Shown here one piece after another: positions 10,386 through 18,748 of a DNA stretch of 64,000 nucleotides. Source of the DNA: Microthrixaceae bacterium (lineage in GTDB: Bacteria; Actinomycetota; Acidimicrobiia; Acidimicrobiales; Acidimicrobilacustridaceae); NCBI GenBank assembly GCA_947449015.1, contig CANFQA010000008.1, positions 1-64,000 of the forward strand. The letters are read 5' to 3'. How positions within the stretch are numbered: position 1 is the first letter of the stretch; each line of letters opens with the position of its first letter. Made by a program: the position numbers and the translations under genes. Under the pieces are notes generated by a model that saw only the letters and a program-made list of their open reading frames with translations, made no database searches and had not been told where the DNA came from.

Positions 10386-11101
10386 GGATTCGCGGGAGCC
10401 GTCGTCGAGGGGGTGACGCCAGCAATGGTGGTTGCCGGTGCCACTGCGGTGGTCTTGGTGGCTCCGGCGACATCGCTCAGGTTGTCGAGTGTCGGAATAC
10501 TTGACGGCGGCGGCGGCGTGACACCTTCGGGAACCACCGCGAGCACGATGGCCAGGCGATCCTTGCTCAATCGGAAGTCTCCAATATTGGAGGTGACGAC
10601 CTGCGGAGCGCTCGCAGTGTCATCGGCGTTCCAGACGTAGAGCGCGACATTTGCGGGTTGTCCGTTGCAGTCGTAGCCGTTGGCATAGGTGGTGCCGTTG
10701 ACAGTGAAACCATCTTTGGTGAACGTCAACCCGTCGGTCTTGCCCCATGTGCTCAGCGTGGCGTTCTTGCCGGACGCTGCGCTCCCGAAGGGATGGATAT
10801 GAATGATGCCGTCACCGTGGGTGTGAATACCGAGCGTGTCAGCGCCCGTGTCAGTGAGCGGATCAAGGAACTTGTCGCAGACATAGATGCCATAGGCGGC
10901 ATGGAAATGATCAGTGACCTTGGGAGCCTGCTGCGCCTCACTGTTGTTCGTGCTGCGGGCGAGCCCGATAATGAGCACTCCCACGACCAGGACAGCCGCA
11001 ACCGAAATCGGGAAGACCAAATTGCGCTTCTTGCCCTTTGAGGTTGCTCCACCGGCCCGTGCAGCCCGTGCGACTTTCTTCGCTGAGGATGATTTTCCCA
11101 T
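10382..11101 (-). CDS. Membrane-anchored His-rich protein of unknown function
   Basis: The 239-residue product has a very basic cytoplasmic start (residues 1-27), one membrane helix at about 28-48 and an external domain. That domain carries a tight His cluster: DHFHAAYGIYVC (H65, H67, C75) and GIHTHGDGIIHIHPF (H93, H95, H101, H103). A low-complexity Pro/Thr/Ala tail fills about 200-239, resembling a wall-spanning linker. The His spacing suggests metal binding; no known family was recognised. It is the first gene of the operon running into manC and the epimerase, with a 4-nt overlap to manC. Confidence 0.75.
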   Translation of the reverse strand: MGKSSSAKKVARAARAGGATSKGKKRNLVFPISVAAVLVVGVLIIGLARSTNNSEAQQAPKVTDHFHAAYGIYVCDKFLDPLTDTGADTLGIHTHGDGIIHIHPFGSAASGKNATLSTWGKTDGLTFTKDGFTVNGTTYANGYDCNGQPANVALYVWNADDTASAPQVVTSNIGDFRLSKDRLAIVLAVVPEGVTPPPPSSIPTLDNLSDVAGATKTTAVAPATTIAGVTPSTTAPANP

Positions 11102-11110
11102 ATTCAGCAG

Positions 11111-11116
11111 AGACTA
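11111..11116 (-). promoter_or_regulatory. -10 box TAGTCT upstream of the His-rich protein operon
   Basis: On the minus strand TAGTCT lies 9 nt before the ATG at 11101. It fits the TANNNT leaderless pattern with an RNA leader of only a few bases. Confidence 0.45.
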
Positions 11117-11153
11117 GCGGCCGATGCCAGTCCCGCTCACGCGTGGCATCGGC

Positions 11154-12434
11154 TCAGGCACCGTGATGGCTTCCGTGGCCTTGGTCAATCAACTCAGAAA
11201 ATAATTCCTCATAGGAACCGGCCACGGCTGCAGGAGACGCCCAACCGACCACAAACTCCCGCGCTGCAGCGCCCATGCGACTTCGAGCATCGTCATCATC
11301 GAGCAGTCGCTCGATTGCCGCGATGAAGGCTTCGGCGTCGTCGGGAGGCACGGCCAGACCGGCGCCAGCCTCCTGGACGGTGCGAGCCACTTCGGTGCCT
11401 TCATCCACGCTGGCCACGATGGGGCGACCCGCGGCGAGAATGGAATACATCTTGGACGGCACACTGGAACGGGCAAGACCGGTGCGAAGCGGAACAACAT
11501 GAATATCGGCCGCTGCCAGCACCTCGGGCAGCTGCTCAATGGGCGCCATGTCAACGAATCTCAGATTCGGGAGATCAGCGGCTTCACGCTCAAGGCCGGG
11601 ACGGGCCGCTCCCCCACCATTGATGACGAAGACCACATCGGGGCGGGTTTCGCTCAACGCGCGGGCAGCGGCAATCACCAGATCGAGAGATTGCGATAAT
11701 CCAACGTTGCCGGCGTACATAACGACTCGACGACCACTGAGTCCGTGCGTACGCCGGTAGTCGTTCTCGTGATCGGCAGGCACGATATGGGCAGTATCGA
11801 CGAAGTTCGGAATGACCCGAACCTTGGCCGCCTGCACAGTGGCACGAGCCGGCGCCAAACCCTGCGTGATCTTGGTCCGCACGTTGTCGGCGAGATCATC
11901 AGAGAGCACCGTGACCGCATCCGAAGCTCGATAGCTCATACGTTCAAGCAAACGAGCTCCGGCGATCGCCCGGTCGCCGGTGAGCAAACCAAGTTCCACC
12001 GCAACATCGGGGAAGACATCTTGGATGTTGAACACCACCGGGACGCGCCGCGTTCGACCGACCACCGCGCCGGCAGGACCAAGGGTCAGCGGCGGCGACA
12101 TGGCCAGCACACCGTCTGGATGCACGCGCGTCCCGATACCAATGGCCGTCGCCAGTGCGGTGAATCCGCCGAAGGCAATTGCCCGGGCCGGGAGGTTGCG
12201 CTTATCAGTAGGAAAAGGGTTGACCCGACTGATACGACCCCACTCGGTGACTTCGCTACGAACAAGTCGCCCTTCCCATCCTGGCTCGATCGCATGACTC
12301 TGATACCAGGGCAAGGCAGTGATGATGTGGAGTCGATGCCCACGCTCGATCAGTTCATGAGCGATACGCGTCATCACCGCCCCGGTGGGGGCGACATCTG
12401 GCTCGAAATGGGGACACAGGACGACAAGGTTCAT
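11154..12434 (-). CDS. GT4 glycosyltransferase, WbuB-like
   Basis: The 426-residue protein begins MNLVVLCPHFEPDVAPTG, typical of the WbuB/colanic-acid type GT4 branch. It has NIQDVFPDVAVELG, VIPNFVDTAHI, VVMYAGNVGLSQSLDLVI and VPLRTGLARSSVPSKMYSILAAGRP, the last being the donor-site loop. WbuB-like enzymes add fucosamine or related sugars to O-antigens; the actual donor here is unknown. ATG at 12434 overlaps the upstream GT4 stop by 4 nt, which fixes the start against longer frames. The C-terminus ends in a His-rich stretch, GHGSHHGA. Confidence 0.9.
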   Translation of the reverse strand: MNLVVLCPHFEPDVAPTGAVMTRIAHELIERGHRLHIITALPWYQSHAIEPGWEGRLVRSEVTEWGRISRVNPFPTDKRNLPARAIAFGGFTALATAIGIGTRVHPDGVLAMSPPLTLGPAGAVVGRTRRVPVVFNIQDVFPDVAVELGLLTGDRAIAGARLLERMSYRASDAVTVLSDDLADNVRTKITQGLAPARATVQAAKVRVIPNFVDTAHIVPADHENDYRRTHGLSGRRVVMYAGNVGLSQSLDLVIAAARALSETRPDVVFVINGGGAARPGLEREAADLPNLRFVDMAPIEQLPEVLAAADIHVVPLRTGLARSSVPSKMYSILAAGRPIVASVDEGTEVARTVQEAGAGLAVPPDDAEAFIAAIERLLDDDDARSRMGAAAREFVVGWASPAAVAGSYEELFSELIDQGHGSHHGA

Positions 12435-13588
12435 GATGAGGATGCTGACGGGGGAAATGTCGAGAAACTGAGGTACAACCCGGCGAGAGCACGAGCTGAA
12501 TCGCTCCACTGGAAACGACTGCTCTGTTCTAGGCCGCGGGCCACCAAAGTTGCGCGATACCCGTCGTCGCCGAGGAGCCGGTTGAGCGCTGTGGTCCACT
12601 CGTCGACGGCAAATGGATCGACGAAACAAACCGCGTCGCCACCCACCTCGATGAGACCTCCCACCTCGCTCGCCACCACAGCGCACCGGCGAGCCATAGC
12701 TTCGAGCAATGGCAGTCCGAAACCTTCATAGGAAGATGGGAATGCCATGACAGCCGCCGTGCGATAGAGCACATCAAGTTGGTCTGCGTGAACGCGACCC
12801 GTTCGCACCACCCAGTTGCTCAGTTTGAGCCGATCGATCTGCGTACGTACTGCAGCCTCGACCGGGCCAGCTCCGCCTGTCAGTACAAGTCGGAGATGAG
12901 GAAATGTGCGATGAACTCGGGCGAACGCCTCGATGAGTGTTCGATGATTTTTGTGCTCATAGGTGATGGCCGGGTAGAGGACGAAGCTGTTCGGCGTCAG
13001 ATCGAAGGTGGCAAGCACTTCGGAAATCTGACCGGGAGATGGAGCGGCGAGGATTGGATCAATACCACTGGGGACGAAAACGACTCGTTGCGGATCAACA
13101 CCGGCGATCGACACAGCGTCACGAGCGGTGAACGATGCCAAGCACACCACCCGAGTTGCGGCGCGCAGCGACCGTGGCGCGAGCCATCGGATGTAGAGCC
13201 GCTTGAGTGGACCGAACCGCTCAGGATGCGTGATCGGTTGCAGATCATGCAGGGTGAGAATCCCAGGAACCGTGCGCACCGGAGGCATCGTGCCACCGGC
13301 GTGATGAAGCGCGTCGAGGCGATCACGTCGGGACCGTCGGGCCAACCATGTGGACTCGACGAACACTCGCAGTGGACGTGAGGTTCCCTCAATGGGGGCG
13401 ACCACGGACCGAAACATGGAACAGATATCGCTATAGGTGCGAGCGAACCGACGGTTGACATACAGCACAACCTCGAGGTCATCAGCATCGAAGGAATGCA
13501 GCGCGCGCAGGAGTCCGACCGTGTACTCCTCGCTCCCGCCCACCTCGCCGGGTACGAGCCAGAGCAGGTTCACGCCGATTCGGGTCAT
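12431..13588 (-). CDS. GT4 glycosyltransferase
   Basis: A 385-residue GT-B enzyme. Key segments are MTRIGVNLLWLVPGEVGGSEEY, LTLHDLQPITHPERF, YPAITYEHKNHRTLIEAF and FPSSYEGFGLPLLEAMARRC with the GT4 catalytic Glu region. The start resembles enzymes that add mannose or rhamnose in surface polysaccharide pathways. It is translationally coupled on both sides by 4-nt overlaps to other GT4 genes, so the three likely add successive sugars to one glycan. Confidence 0.9.
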   Translation of the reverse strand: MTRIGVNLLWLVPGEVGGSEEYTVGLLRALHSFDADDLEVVLYVNRRFARTYSDICSMFRSVVAPIEGTSRPLRVFVESTWLARRSRRDRLDALHHAGGTMPPVRTVPGILTLHDLQPITHPERFGPLKRLYIRWLAPRSLRAATRVVCLASFTARDAVSIAGVDPQRVVFVPSGIDPILAAPSPGQISEVLATFDLTPNSFVLYPAITYEHKNHRTLIEAFARVHRTFPHLRLVLTGGAGPVEAAVRTQIDRLKLSNWVVRTGRVHADQLDVLYRTAAVMAFPSSYEGFGLPLLEAMARRCAVVASEVGGLIEVGGDAVCFVDPFAVDEWTTALNRLLGDDGYRATLVARGLEQSSRFQWSDSARALAGLYLSFSTFPPSASSS

Positions 13589-14727
13589 GGTGTCGTGGCC
13601 CCAGACCCGAGTACCACAGCTTCCCGGTAGATCGATTCGAGTGCGACTGCGTGACGACGGGGGTTGAAAAGGTCACGCACACGCTCTCGCCCAAGAGCGC
13701 CAAGTTGCTCGCGCAACTCGGTGTCACTCAGTAGCCGATCGAGTGCAGCAACTAACGAATCACAATCCTGCGGGTCGATGAGCACACCTGCGTCACCGGC
13801 AACCTCTTCGGTGGCAGTGCCGACAGAGGTGATCACCGCAGTGCCCTGCGCCATCGCTTCGAGCACCGGGAGTCCAAAACCCTCCTGTCGACTCGGAAAG
13901 CAGAAGATGTCGGCTGCCGCGTACATCGCTCGAAGTTCATCAGTTCCGAGGAATCCAACTGACTTCACCTTCTCGCCGAGAGTTGCGAGTTGTGAGTCGA
14001 TGTCCTCGTTCCACCCGGCGGGTCCAGCGAGTACGAGCGTCGCAGAATCATCTGCGAGACGACCGAAGGCCTCAAGCAGCATCGGGAGGTTCTTTCGTGG
14101 TTCGATCGTTCCCGCCCACAGCACCATCGGACCATCGATGCCGAGTCGCGTTCGCATCTCAGCCACTCGCTCAGCCGGGACCGCAACGGGCTCGATGCTC
14201 CACGGCAGCAGGCGAAGCCGGTCAGGATCGAAGCCGTGGTCAATGCATTCATCAAGAGTCGCCTGCGACGGACAGTTGATGAGTGTGGCATCCCGGCGAG
14301 CCAGTTCAATCGCTCGATGGAAGAACCGCACACCTCTGGCCGTGAATTGGGAAGGATCCCTCAGGAACGCCAGATCATGCACCGTCACTACCAGCGGCGC
14401 GGTTGGGGCGGGCACGGCCATGCCGGTGGCGTGGATGACATCGACCGGACCCACCAACGAAGTAATTCGAGGGCGACGAAATCGATGCCAGGACTCATAG
14501 AGCGCAAGACGAGGAAGTCGGAAGCTGCGCATTGGCACCGCAGGGGTCCATGCCGGTTCCGGATCTTGGGAATGACGCGCGCTCACGCCGATCAGATCGA
14601 CCGAACCATGAGCGTTCAGTGCATCAATGGAGTCCAACGCGGATCGAGCGGTGCCCCCGGGTACCCGGTGCCAGCACTGCTCAAGGGTGACCGCCACCCG
14701 GAGTCGATCACCCATCTGTCCTTCCAC
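13585..14727 (-). CDS. GT4 glycosyltransferase
   Basis: A 380-residue GT4 protein with VTVHDLAFLRDPSQF, LWAGTIEPRKNLPMLLEAFG, VGFLGTDELRAMYAAADIFC and FPSRQEGFGLPVLEAMAQGT. The N-domain (VPGGTARSALDSIDAL) is of the mannosyltransferase-like kind. Either GTG at 14727 or ATG at 14715 (with AAGGA just upstream) could start it; the difference is four residues. It follows the LCP gene by 53 nt and so probably belongs to the same transcript, linking sugar assembly to wall attachment. Confidence 0.9.
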   Translation of the reverse strand: MEGQMGDRLRVAVTLEQCWHRVPGGTARSALDSIDALNAHGSVDLIGVSARHSQDPEPAWTPAVPMRSFRLPRLALYESWHRFRRPRITSLVGPVDVIHATGMAVPAPTAPLVVTVHDLAFLRDPSQFTARGVRFFHRAIELARRDATLINCPSQATLDECIDHGFDPDRLRLLPWSIEPVAVPAERVAEMRTRLGIDGPMVLWAGTIEPRKNLPMLLEAFGRLADDSATLVLAGPAGWNEDIDSQLATLGEKVKSVGFLGTDELRAMYAAADIFCFPSRQEGFGLPVLEAMAQGTAVITSVGTATEEVAGDAGVLIDPQDCDSLVAALDRLLSDTELREQLGALGRERVRDLFNPRRHAVALESIYREAVVLGSGATTP

Positions 14728-14780
14728 GTCCTCGAGTCTCGCACGCAGGTCAGAGCCAATGGCGCGTGCTCGAGCTCAGA

Positions 14781-15932
14781 TCAGAGGCAGGTTCCCCCGG
14801 CAGGCGGTTGCGGGACGAACTCACTTAGTGTCGTCGTCGTCGCCACGGGTGCAGTCGTAGATGGCGAAGTGGCGGAAGGCTTGGTGGTCGAGGTCACGCT
14901 GGTGGACGGTTCAACCGAGGTGCTCGTCGTGGTGGACGGATCCGCGATTGGAGCAGTGCCGCGGAAAATGTCGAAAATGGGCTGAGCGCCTGCGCTCTCG
15001 ATGAGAAGCACACTCATGTCGCCAACCATGGTTCCCGTTGCCGGCGGGGTGAACGTGAGCAGCGAATCGGGGTTGAAGGAACCGAAACTGGTTCCGAGAC
15101 CGACGATGTCACCAATGGAGAACGAGGTGTCCAATGTGACGTTCTTCTGAGCGAATCCGAGAAGGTCGCGCAACACAAACGGGTTACGGGCACCTTTGCT
15201 CACTGCCTTGCGCAGTGCGGCCTTGATGAACTGCTGCTGACGATGGATCCGACCGAAGTCCGAGGTTGGATCCTCCTGCCAACGGTTCGGCGACTTCGCA
15301 ATCTCGAAATGGCGAGACCGCGCGTACGCGAGCGCCTGTTCACCGGTGAGCGTGACACAACCCGGGTCGTACTGGAACAACCCAGTCCACTGATCACGCG
15401 ACGGGTACTGGAAATAGATCGGAACACCACCCACCGCATTCACCAGCGACTCGAACCCCTTGAAATCGACCATCGCGTAGTGGTTGATCGGGATGTTGAA
15501 GTCCTGCTTGATGGTTTCGATGAGACGCTGCGGACCGCCAAGTGCGAGCGCCTCGTTGATGCGCCCCTTTCCGCCTCCGGCGAGATCGACGTAGAGGTCG
15601 CGAGGCAATGACACCATGGCGGCCTTCTGGTTCTTCGGATCGACCCTCAGAATCATGATGGTGTCAGTGTTCATCGTTGCGGAGCGACCAACCAGAACCG
15701 GATCTCCGGAGTTGAGGCCCATGCCGTCATCAATACCAACCAGCAGGATGTTCTCGGGGTCTCCGGCCGGCACCGCGGCGGCAAGCGAAGCACCCACATC
15801 GATGCGGGGAAGCGCACTGGCCTGCGAATAGGCCCAACCGATACCTGCTGCCGCCGCCACACAGGCGAAGGCGAGAAGCAGGTTGAGTGACAGCAACAGT
15901 CGCTGTGGCCATGTTCTCGAGGGGCGGGTCAC
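14781..15932 (-). CDS. LytR-CpsA-Psr (LCP) family wall-glycan ligase
   Basis: The 383-residue protein has an N-terminal membrane anchor (residues about 10-33), then the LCP domain with ILLVGIDDG, TDTIMILRVDPK, MVSLPRDLYVDL containing the conserved Arg, GRINEALALGG and ALAYARSRHFE. LCP enzymes move lipid-linked glycans onto peptidoglycan outside the membrane. A Thr/Ser/Pro-rich tail of about 60 residues ends the protein. GTG at 15932 is chosen because TAACAT lies exactly 7 nt upstream; a longer frame to 15995 would cross this box. It heads an operon with three GT4 genes. Confidence 0.92.
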   Translation of the reverse strand: MTRPSRTWPQRLLLSLNLLLAFACVAAAAGIGWAYSQASALPRIDVGASLAAAVPAGDPENILLVGIDDGMGLNSGDPVLVGRSATMNTDTIMILRVDPKNQKAAMVSLPRDLYVDLAGGGKGRINEALALGGPQRLIETIKQDFNIPINHYAMVDFKGFESLVNAVGGVPIYFQYPSRDQWTGLFQYDPGCVTLTGEQALAYARSRHFEIAKSPNRWQEDPTSDFGRIHRQQQFIKAALRKAVSKGARNPFVLRDLLGFAQKNVTLDTSFSIGDIVGLGTSFGSFNPDSLLTFTPPATGTMVGDMSVLLIESAGAQPIFDIFRGTAPIADPSTTTSTSVEPSTSVTSTTKPSATSPSTTAPVATTTTLSEFVPQPPAGGTCL

Positions 15933-15939
15933 GGAGAGA

Positions 15940-15945
15940 ATGTTA
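15940..15945 (-). promoter_or_regulatory. -10 box TAACAT, leaderless start of the LCP gene
   Basis: Minus-strand TAACAT is separated by 7 nt (TCTCTCC) from the GTG at 15932. This spacing predicts a transcript beginning at or beside the start codon and decides the LCP start. Confidence 0.6.
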
Positions 15946-16000
15946 CTACTCCGGCCACGGAACCAGACTTCGCCCCTGCGGTGCGGTGGCAACAAACCCC

Positions 16001-16006
16001 TAGGCT
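16001..16006 (+). promoter_or_regulatory. -10 box TAGGCT upstream of pabB
   Basis: TAGGCT lies 9 nt before the GTG at 16016. It is divergent from the LCP promoter, with about 55 bp between the two boxes. Confidence 0.5.
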
Positions 16007-16015
16007 CAGGCCATC

Positions 16016-17059
16016 GTGGCCATCATCTCCCGCACCCGCATGTCCATCGATCTCGACCCGATCGCCGTTGTCGGCGGCAACGTCGCGTCATCACTGCGCG
16101 ATGTCACTTCAGATCTCAGCGCCCTGAGCAGCGAGGGCTGGTGGGTTGTCGCTCTGCCGTACAAGGGCGATCCGGTATGCGCGCGTTTCGATCAGCGCCG
16201 TCCCACGGGCGCGGCACCCCGCTCTCGGCGTGCATGGCGGGGGCCGGCAGCCGAGCAATGGAGCAGCTCGCTGTCGGAACAGCAATTCGCCTACCGCGTG
16301 CGCGCCATCCGACATTCCATTGCTCTCGGCGATGTCTACCAAGTGAACCTCACCCGGCAGTTGCGGGCACCACTGCCCGCCGAGGCCTCGATGCTCGCTC
16401 TGGGCGCGCAACTCGCACGAGGCAACCCGGCCCCGTACGCGGCCACCATCGAACTCCCCGATCACGGCGTGCGCATCGCGTCTGCATCCCCTGAGTTATT
16501 TCTTTCCGTCGACGGACGCTCCGTGCGATCCTCTCCCATCAAAGGCACCACGGCCCCCGGGGTCCCGTTCAGCGCCAAGGACCATGCCGAGAACATCATG
16601 ATCGTCGATCTTGTCCGCAATGACCTCGGACGCGTCTGTGACGTCGGCTCAGTGACGGCCCCAGATCTCCTTCGCACTGAACCGCATCCGGGTCTCAGCC
16701 ACTTGGTCAGCACTGTCGAAGGCCAACTCCGTGAAGAGTGCGACTGGCCCGCGCTGCTTGCTGCGACCTTTCCTGCTGGATCGGTTACCGGCGCCCCCAA
16801 GATCGCCGCGATGTCCGCGATCGACGAACTGGAAACGGCTGATCGCGGCATGTACTGCGGTGCCATCGGCTGGGTCGATGCCGACCGATCGATTGGCGAA
16901 CTCAACGTTGCGATCCGCACCTTCTGGGTTGAGGACAACGAACTGTGCTTCGGAACCGGCGGGGCCATCACCTGGGACTCCACCGCGGACGACGAATGGG
17001 CCGAGACCCAGCTGAAGGCTGCGCGCCTGATCGAACTTGCCTCAAGTGAGCCGCAATGA
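16016..17059 (+). CDS. pabB: Aminodeoxychorismate synthase component I-like, chorismate-binding
   Basis: The 347-residue chorismate-utilising domain shows YRVRAIRHSIALGDVYQVNL, SASPELFLSVDG, SSPIKGTTAPG (the PIKGT motif of PabB), NIMIVDLVRNDLGRVC and GSVTGAPKIAAM. PabB turns chorismate and ammonia into 4-amino-4-deoxychorismate for folate. The PIKGT motif favours PabB over anthranilate synthase TrpE. It is short because it lacks the N-terminal extension of E. coli PabB. No glutamine amidotransferase (pabA) is adjacent. The next gene, pabC, overlaps by 4 nt. Confidence 0.88.
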   Translation: MAIISRTRMSIDLDPIAVVGGNVASSLRDVTSDLSALSSEGWWVVALPYKGDPVCARFDQRRPTGAAPRSRRAWRGPAAEQWSSSLSEQQFAYRVRAIRHSIALGDVYQVNLTRQLRAPLPAEASMLALGAQLARGNPAPYAATIELPDHGVRIASASPELFLSVDGRSVRSSPIKGTTAPGVPFSAKDHAENIMIVDLVRNDLGRVCDVGSVTAPDLLRTEPHPGLSHLVSTVEGQLREECDWPALLAATFPAGSVTGAPKIAAMSAIDELETADRGMYCGAIGWVDADRSIGELNVAIRTFWVEDNELCFGTGGAITWDSTADDEWAETQLKAARLIELASSEPQ

Positions 17060-17868
17060 CGCCAGCGCCAATGTGGATCAATGGTCGCATCGTCAGCTCC
17101 GGTGACTCCACAATCCTCACCAACGACCACGGGCTGCTAATCGGAGATGGCACCTTCGACACCCTTGCGGTGCGTGATGGGTCCCCAAGGTTTCTTGCGC
17201 GCCATCTGCGCCGACTGCGGTCAGGTATCGACCGACTTGGCATCGGTCCGACGCCCAATGACGCAGCACTGGGCGAGGCCATCGGACAACTCATCGCCAG
17301 TACCGGCGTGCAAGATGCTCGAGTCCGCATCACTGTCACTGCGGGCCCGGGACTCTCGGCGCGAGTTCGCGGCACAACGCCAACCACAATCGTCACGATT
17401 GACGAACTTGGCGCCGCTCCCACATCAGTGGCGCTGGGCACGGTGGAGTGGACCCGAAACGAGCGATCACCGCTCGCCGGGATCAAATCAACCAGTTGGT
17501 CGGAAAACGCGCAGATCCTTCGCTGGGTCCGCGCTCACGGCTTCGACGAGGCCGTGCTGTTCGATAGCACCGGGCGCCTGAGCGAATGCTGCGCCGCCAA
17601 TCTCTTCCTCGTCGTCGAGGGCGCCATCGCCACTCCGGCGCTCTCCACCGGATGTCTCCCAGGAATTATCCGCGAGGTGCTGGTTGAGTCAGGTGCAGCA
17701 GTTGAGGCGGATCTCACTGGCGTACATCTTGAACGTGCCACCGAAGCCTTCATCACCTCGTCGACCAACGAAGTCGTCAGCGTCTCACGCATCGATTCGC
17801 GTCAATTGTCCATTGACGGACCGTTCACATCGATGGCCCGCGACGCTGTCGCCGCTGCATCTCACTAA
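17056..17868 (+). CDS. pabC: Aminodeoxychorismate lyase, class IV aminotransferase fold
   Basis: The 270-residue PLP enzyme has NDHGLLIGDGTFDTLAV, the PLP lysine in LAGIKSTSW, GRLSECCAANLFLV and GCLPGIIREVL. Class IV enzymes include branched-chain aminotransferase, D-amino acid aminotransferase and PabC; the 4-nt coupling to pabB makes PabC most likely. It would release pyruvate from aminodeoxychorismate, giving p-aminobenzoate. It converges on birA with a 47-bp gap that holds no clear terminator. Confidence 0.85.
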   Translation: MTPAPMWINGRIVSSGDSTILTNDHGLLIGDGTFDTLAVRDGSPRFLARHLRRLRSGIDRLGIGPTPNDAALGEAIGQLIASTGVQDARVRITVTAGPGLSARVRGTTPTTIVTIDELGAAPTSVALGTVEWTRNERSPLAGIKSTSWSENAQILRWVRAHGFDEAVLFDSTGRLSECCAANLFLVVEGAIATPALSTGCLPGIIREVLVESGAAVEADLTGVHLERATEAFITSSTNEVVSVSRIDSRQLSIDGPFTSMARDAVAAASH

Positions 17869-17915
17869 CGAGACGCTGCAGGTTCGCAACGATCACTGCG
17901 GTCGCGATTCGCGGA

Positions 17916-18731
17916 TCAGTCGACGGGGCGGAGATGCACCACGTCACCCACCGACACCTCGACAGGTTCGGCCAGTCCATCCACCGCCACCGAAAGCCGC
18001 CCGTGGTCATCGAGCGCAACGGCAGTTCCCTCGATCTGCGACCCAGCAAGTTCCACACGCACCCGGCGACCCAGCGTGGCTGAGAACCTCCGCATCTGGG
18101 CGAACAACTCCGAGCGACCGGCGGGATCCGAGCCGTCGCCGATCACGGTGAGCCAGTGATCGAATCGCCGCAACCAGGCCACCAGCAGGGTCTCGCGATC
18201 CACCAGCTCACCTGCGAGATGGTTGAGCGCTATGGCAGTGGCCGCAAGTTCCTCGGGCAACTGCTCGGGCCAGTTGACATTGAGACCCATCCCAACCACA
18301 ACGGCGTCGACTCTGCCCTCGGCGAGGACCGATTCGGCCAGCACCCCGGAAAGCTTCCTGTCGGCAACTCCGGCATCGATGGCGACCAGATCATTGGGCC
18401 ACTTGAGCCCACAACCGACACCGGCAACCTCGGCCACGGCCTCAGCCGAAGCAATCCCAGCAGCAGCCGTAATCAGAAATAGCGACTCAGGGGCTATCGG
18501 TGGACGCAAAAGCACCGACACCAAAAGGGAGGACCCGGCGGGTGCCACCCAGGTTCGATCTAGTCGGCCACGCCCGGCGTGCTGGTGATCAGCGAGGAAA
18601 ACAACGCCCTCAGGCGCGCCCTGCGAGGCCGCCTCGAGAAGGTCGGCGTTGGTGGATCCGGTCTCGGCAAACCACCGAATATCGGTGAACCGAGTGCCCG
18701 GAACGGCTGATGTGGCGAAGGACCCCTGCAC
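17916..18731 (-). CDS. birA: Biotin--[acetyl-CoA-carboxylase] ligase, monofunctional
   Basis: The 271-residue protein has TGSTNADLLEAA, AGRGRLDRTWVAP with the biotin loop GRGR, GSSLLVSVLLRP, LKWPNDLV and GMGLNVNWP, then the C-terminal SH3-like cap. There is no N-terminal winged-helix domain, so it is a ligase only, not a biotin-operon repressor. It would biotinylate the carboxylase encoded next door in the opposite direction. GTG at 18731 is chosen over GTG at 18740 because TATTGT lies exactly 7 nt upstream of the former and overlaps the latter. Confidence 0.92.
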   Translation of the reverse strand: MQGSFATSAVPGTRFTDIRWFAETGSTNADLLEAASQGAPEGVVFLADHQHAGRGRLDRTWVAPAGSSLLVSVLLRPPIAPESLFLITAAAGIASAEAVAEVAGVGCGLKWPNDLVAIDAGVADRKLSGVLAESVLAEGRVDAVVVGMGLNVNWPEQLPEELAATAIALNHLAGELVDRETLLVAWLRRFDHWLTVIGDGSDPAGRSELFAQMRRFSATLGRRVRVELAGSQIEGTAVALDDHGRLSVAVDGLAEPVEVSVGDVVHLRPVD

Positions 18732-18748
18732 ATCGGCCACAATAGGGC
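18732..18748. promoter_or_regulatory. 17-bp divergent promoter gap between birA and the carboxylase gene
   Basis: Minus-strand TATTGT (18739-18744) is a -10 box 7 nt from the birA GTG at 18731. The same bases read CACAAT on the plus strand, 5 nt before the carboxylase GTG at 18749. The two promoters must overlap, which would make firing of one exclude the other at any moment. Confidence 0.45.

Noticed and set aside
11745-12731. A 328-codon plus-strand frame opposite two GT4 genes.
   Set aside because: Antisense shadow; both GT4 genes carry full motifs on the other strand.
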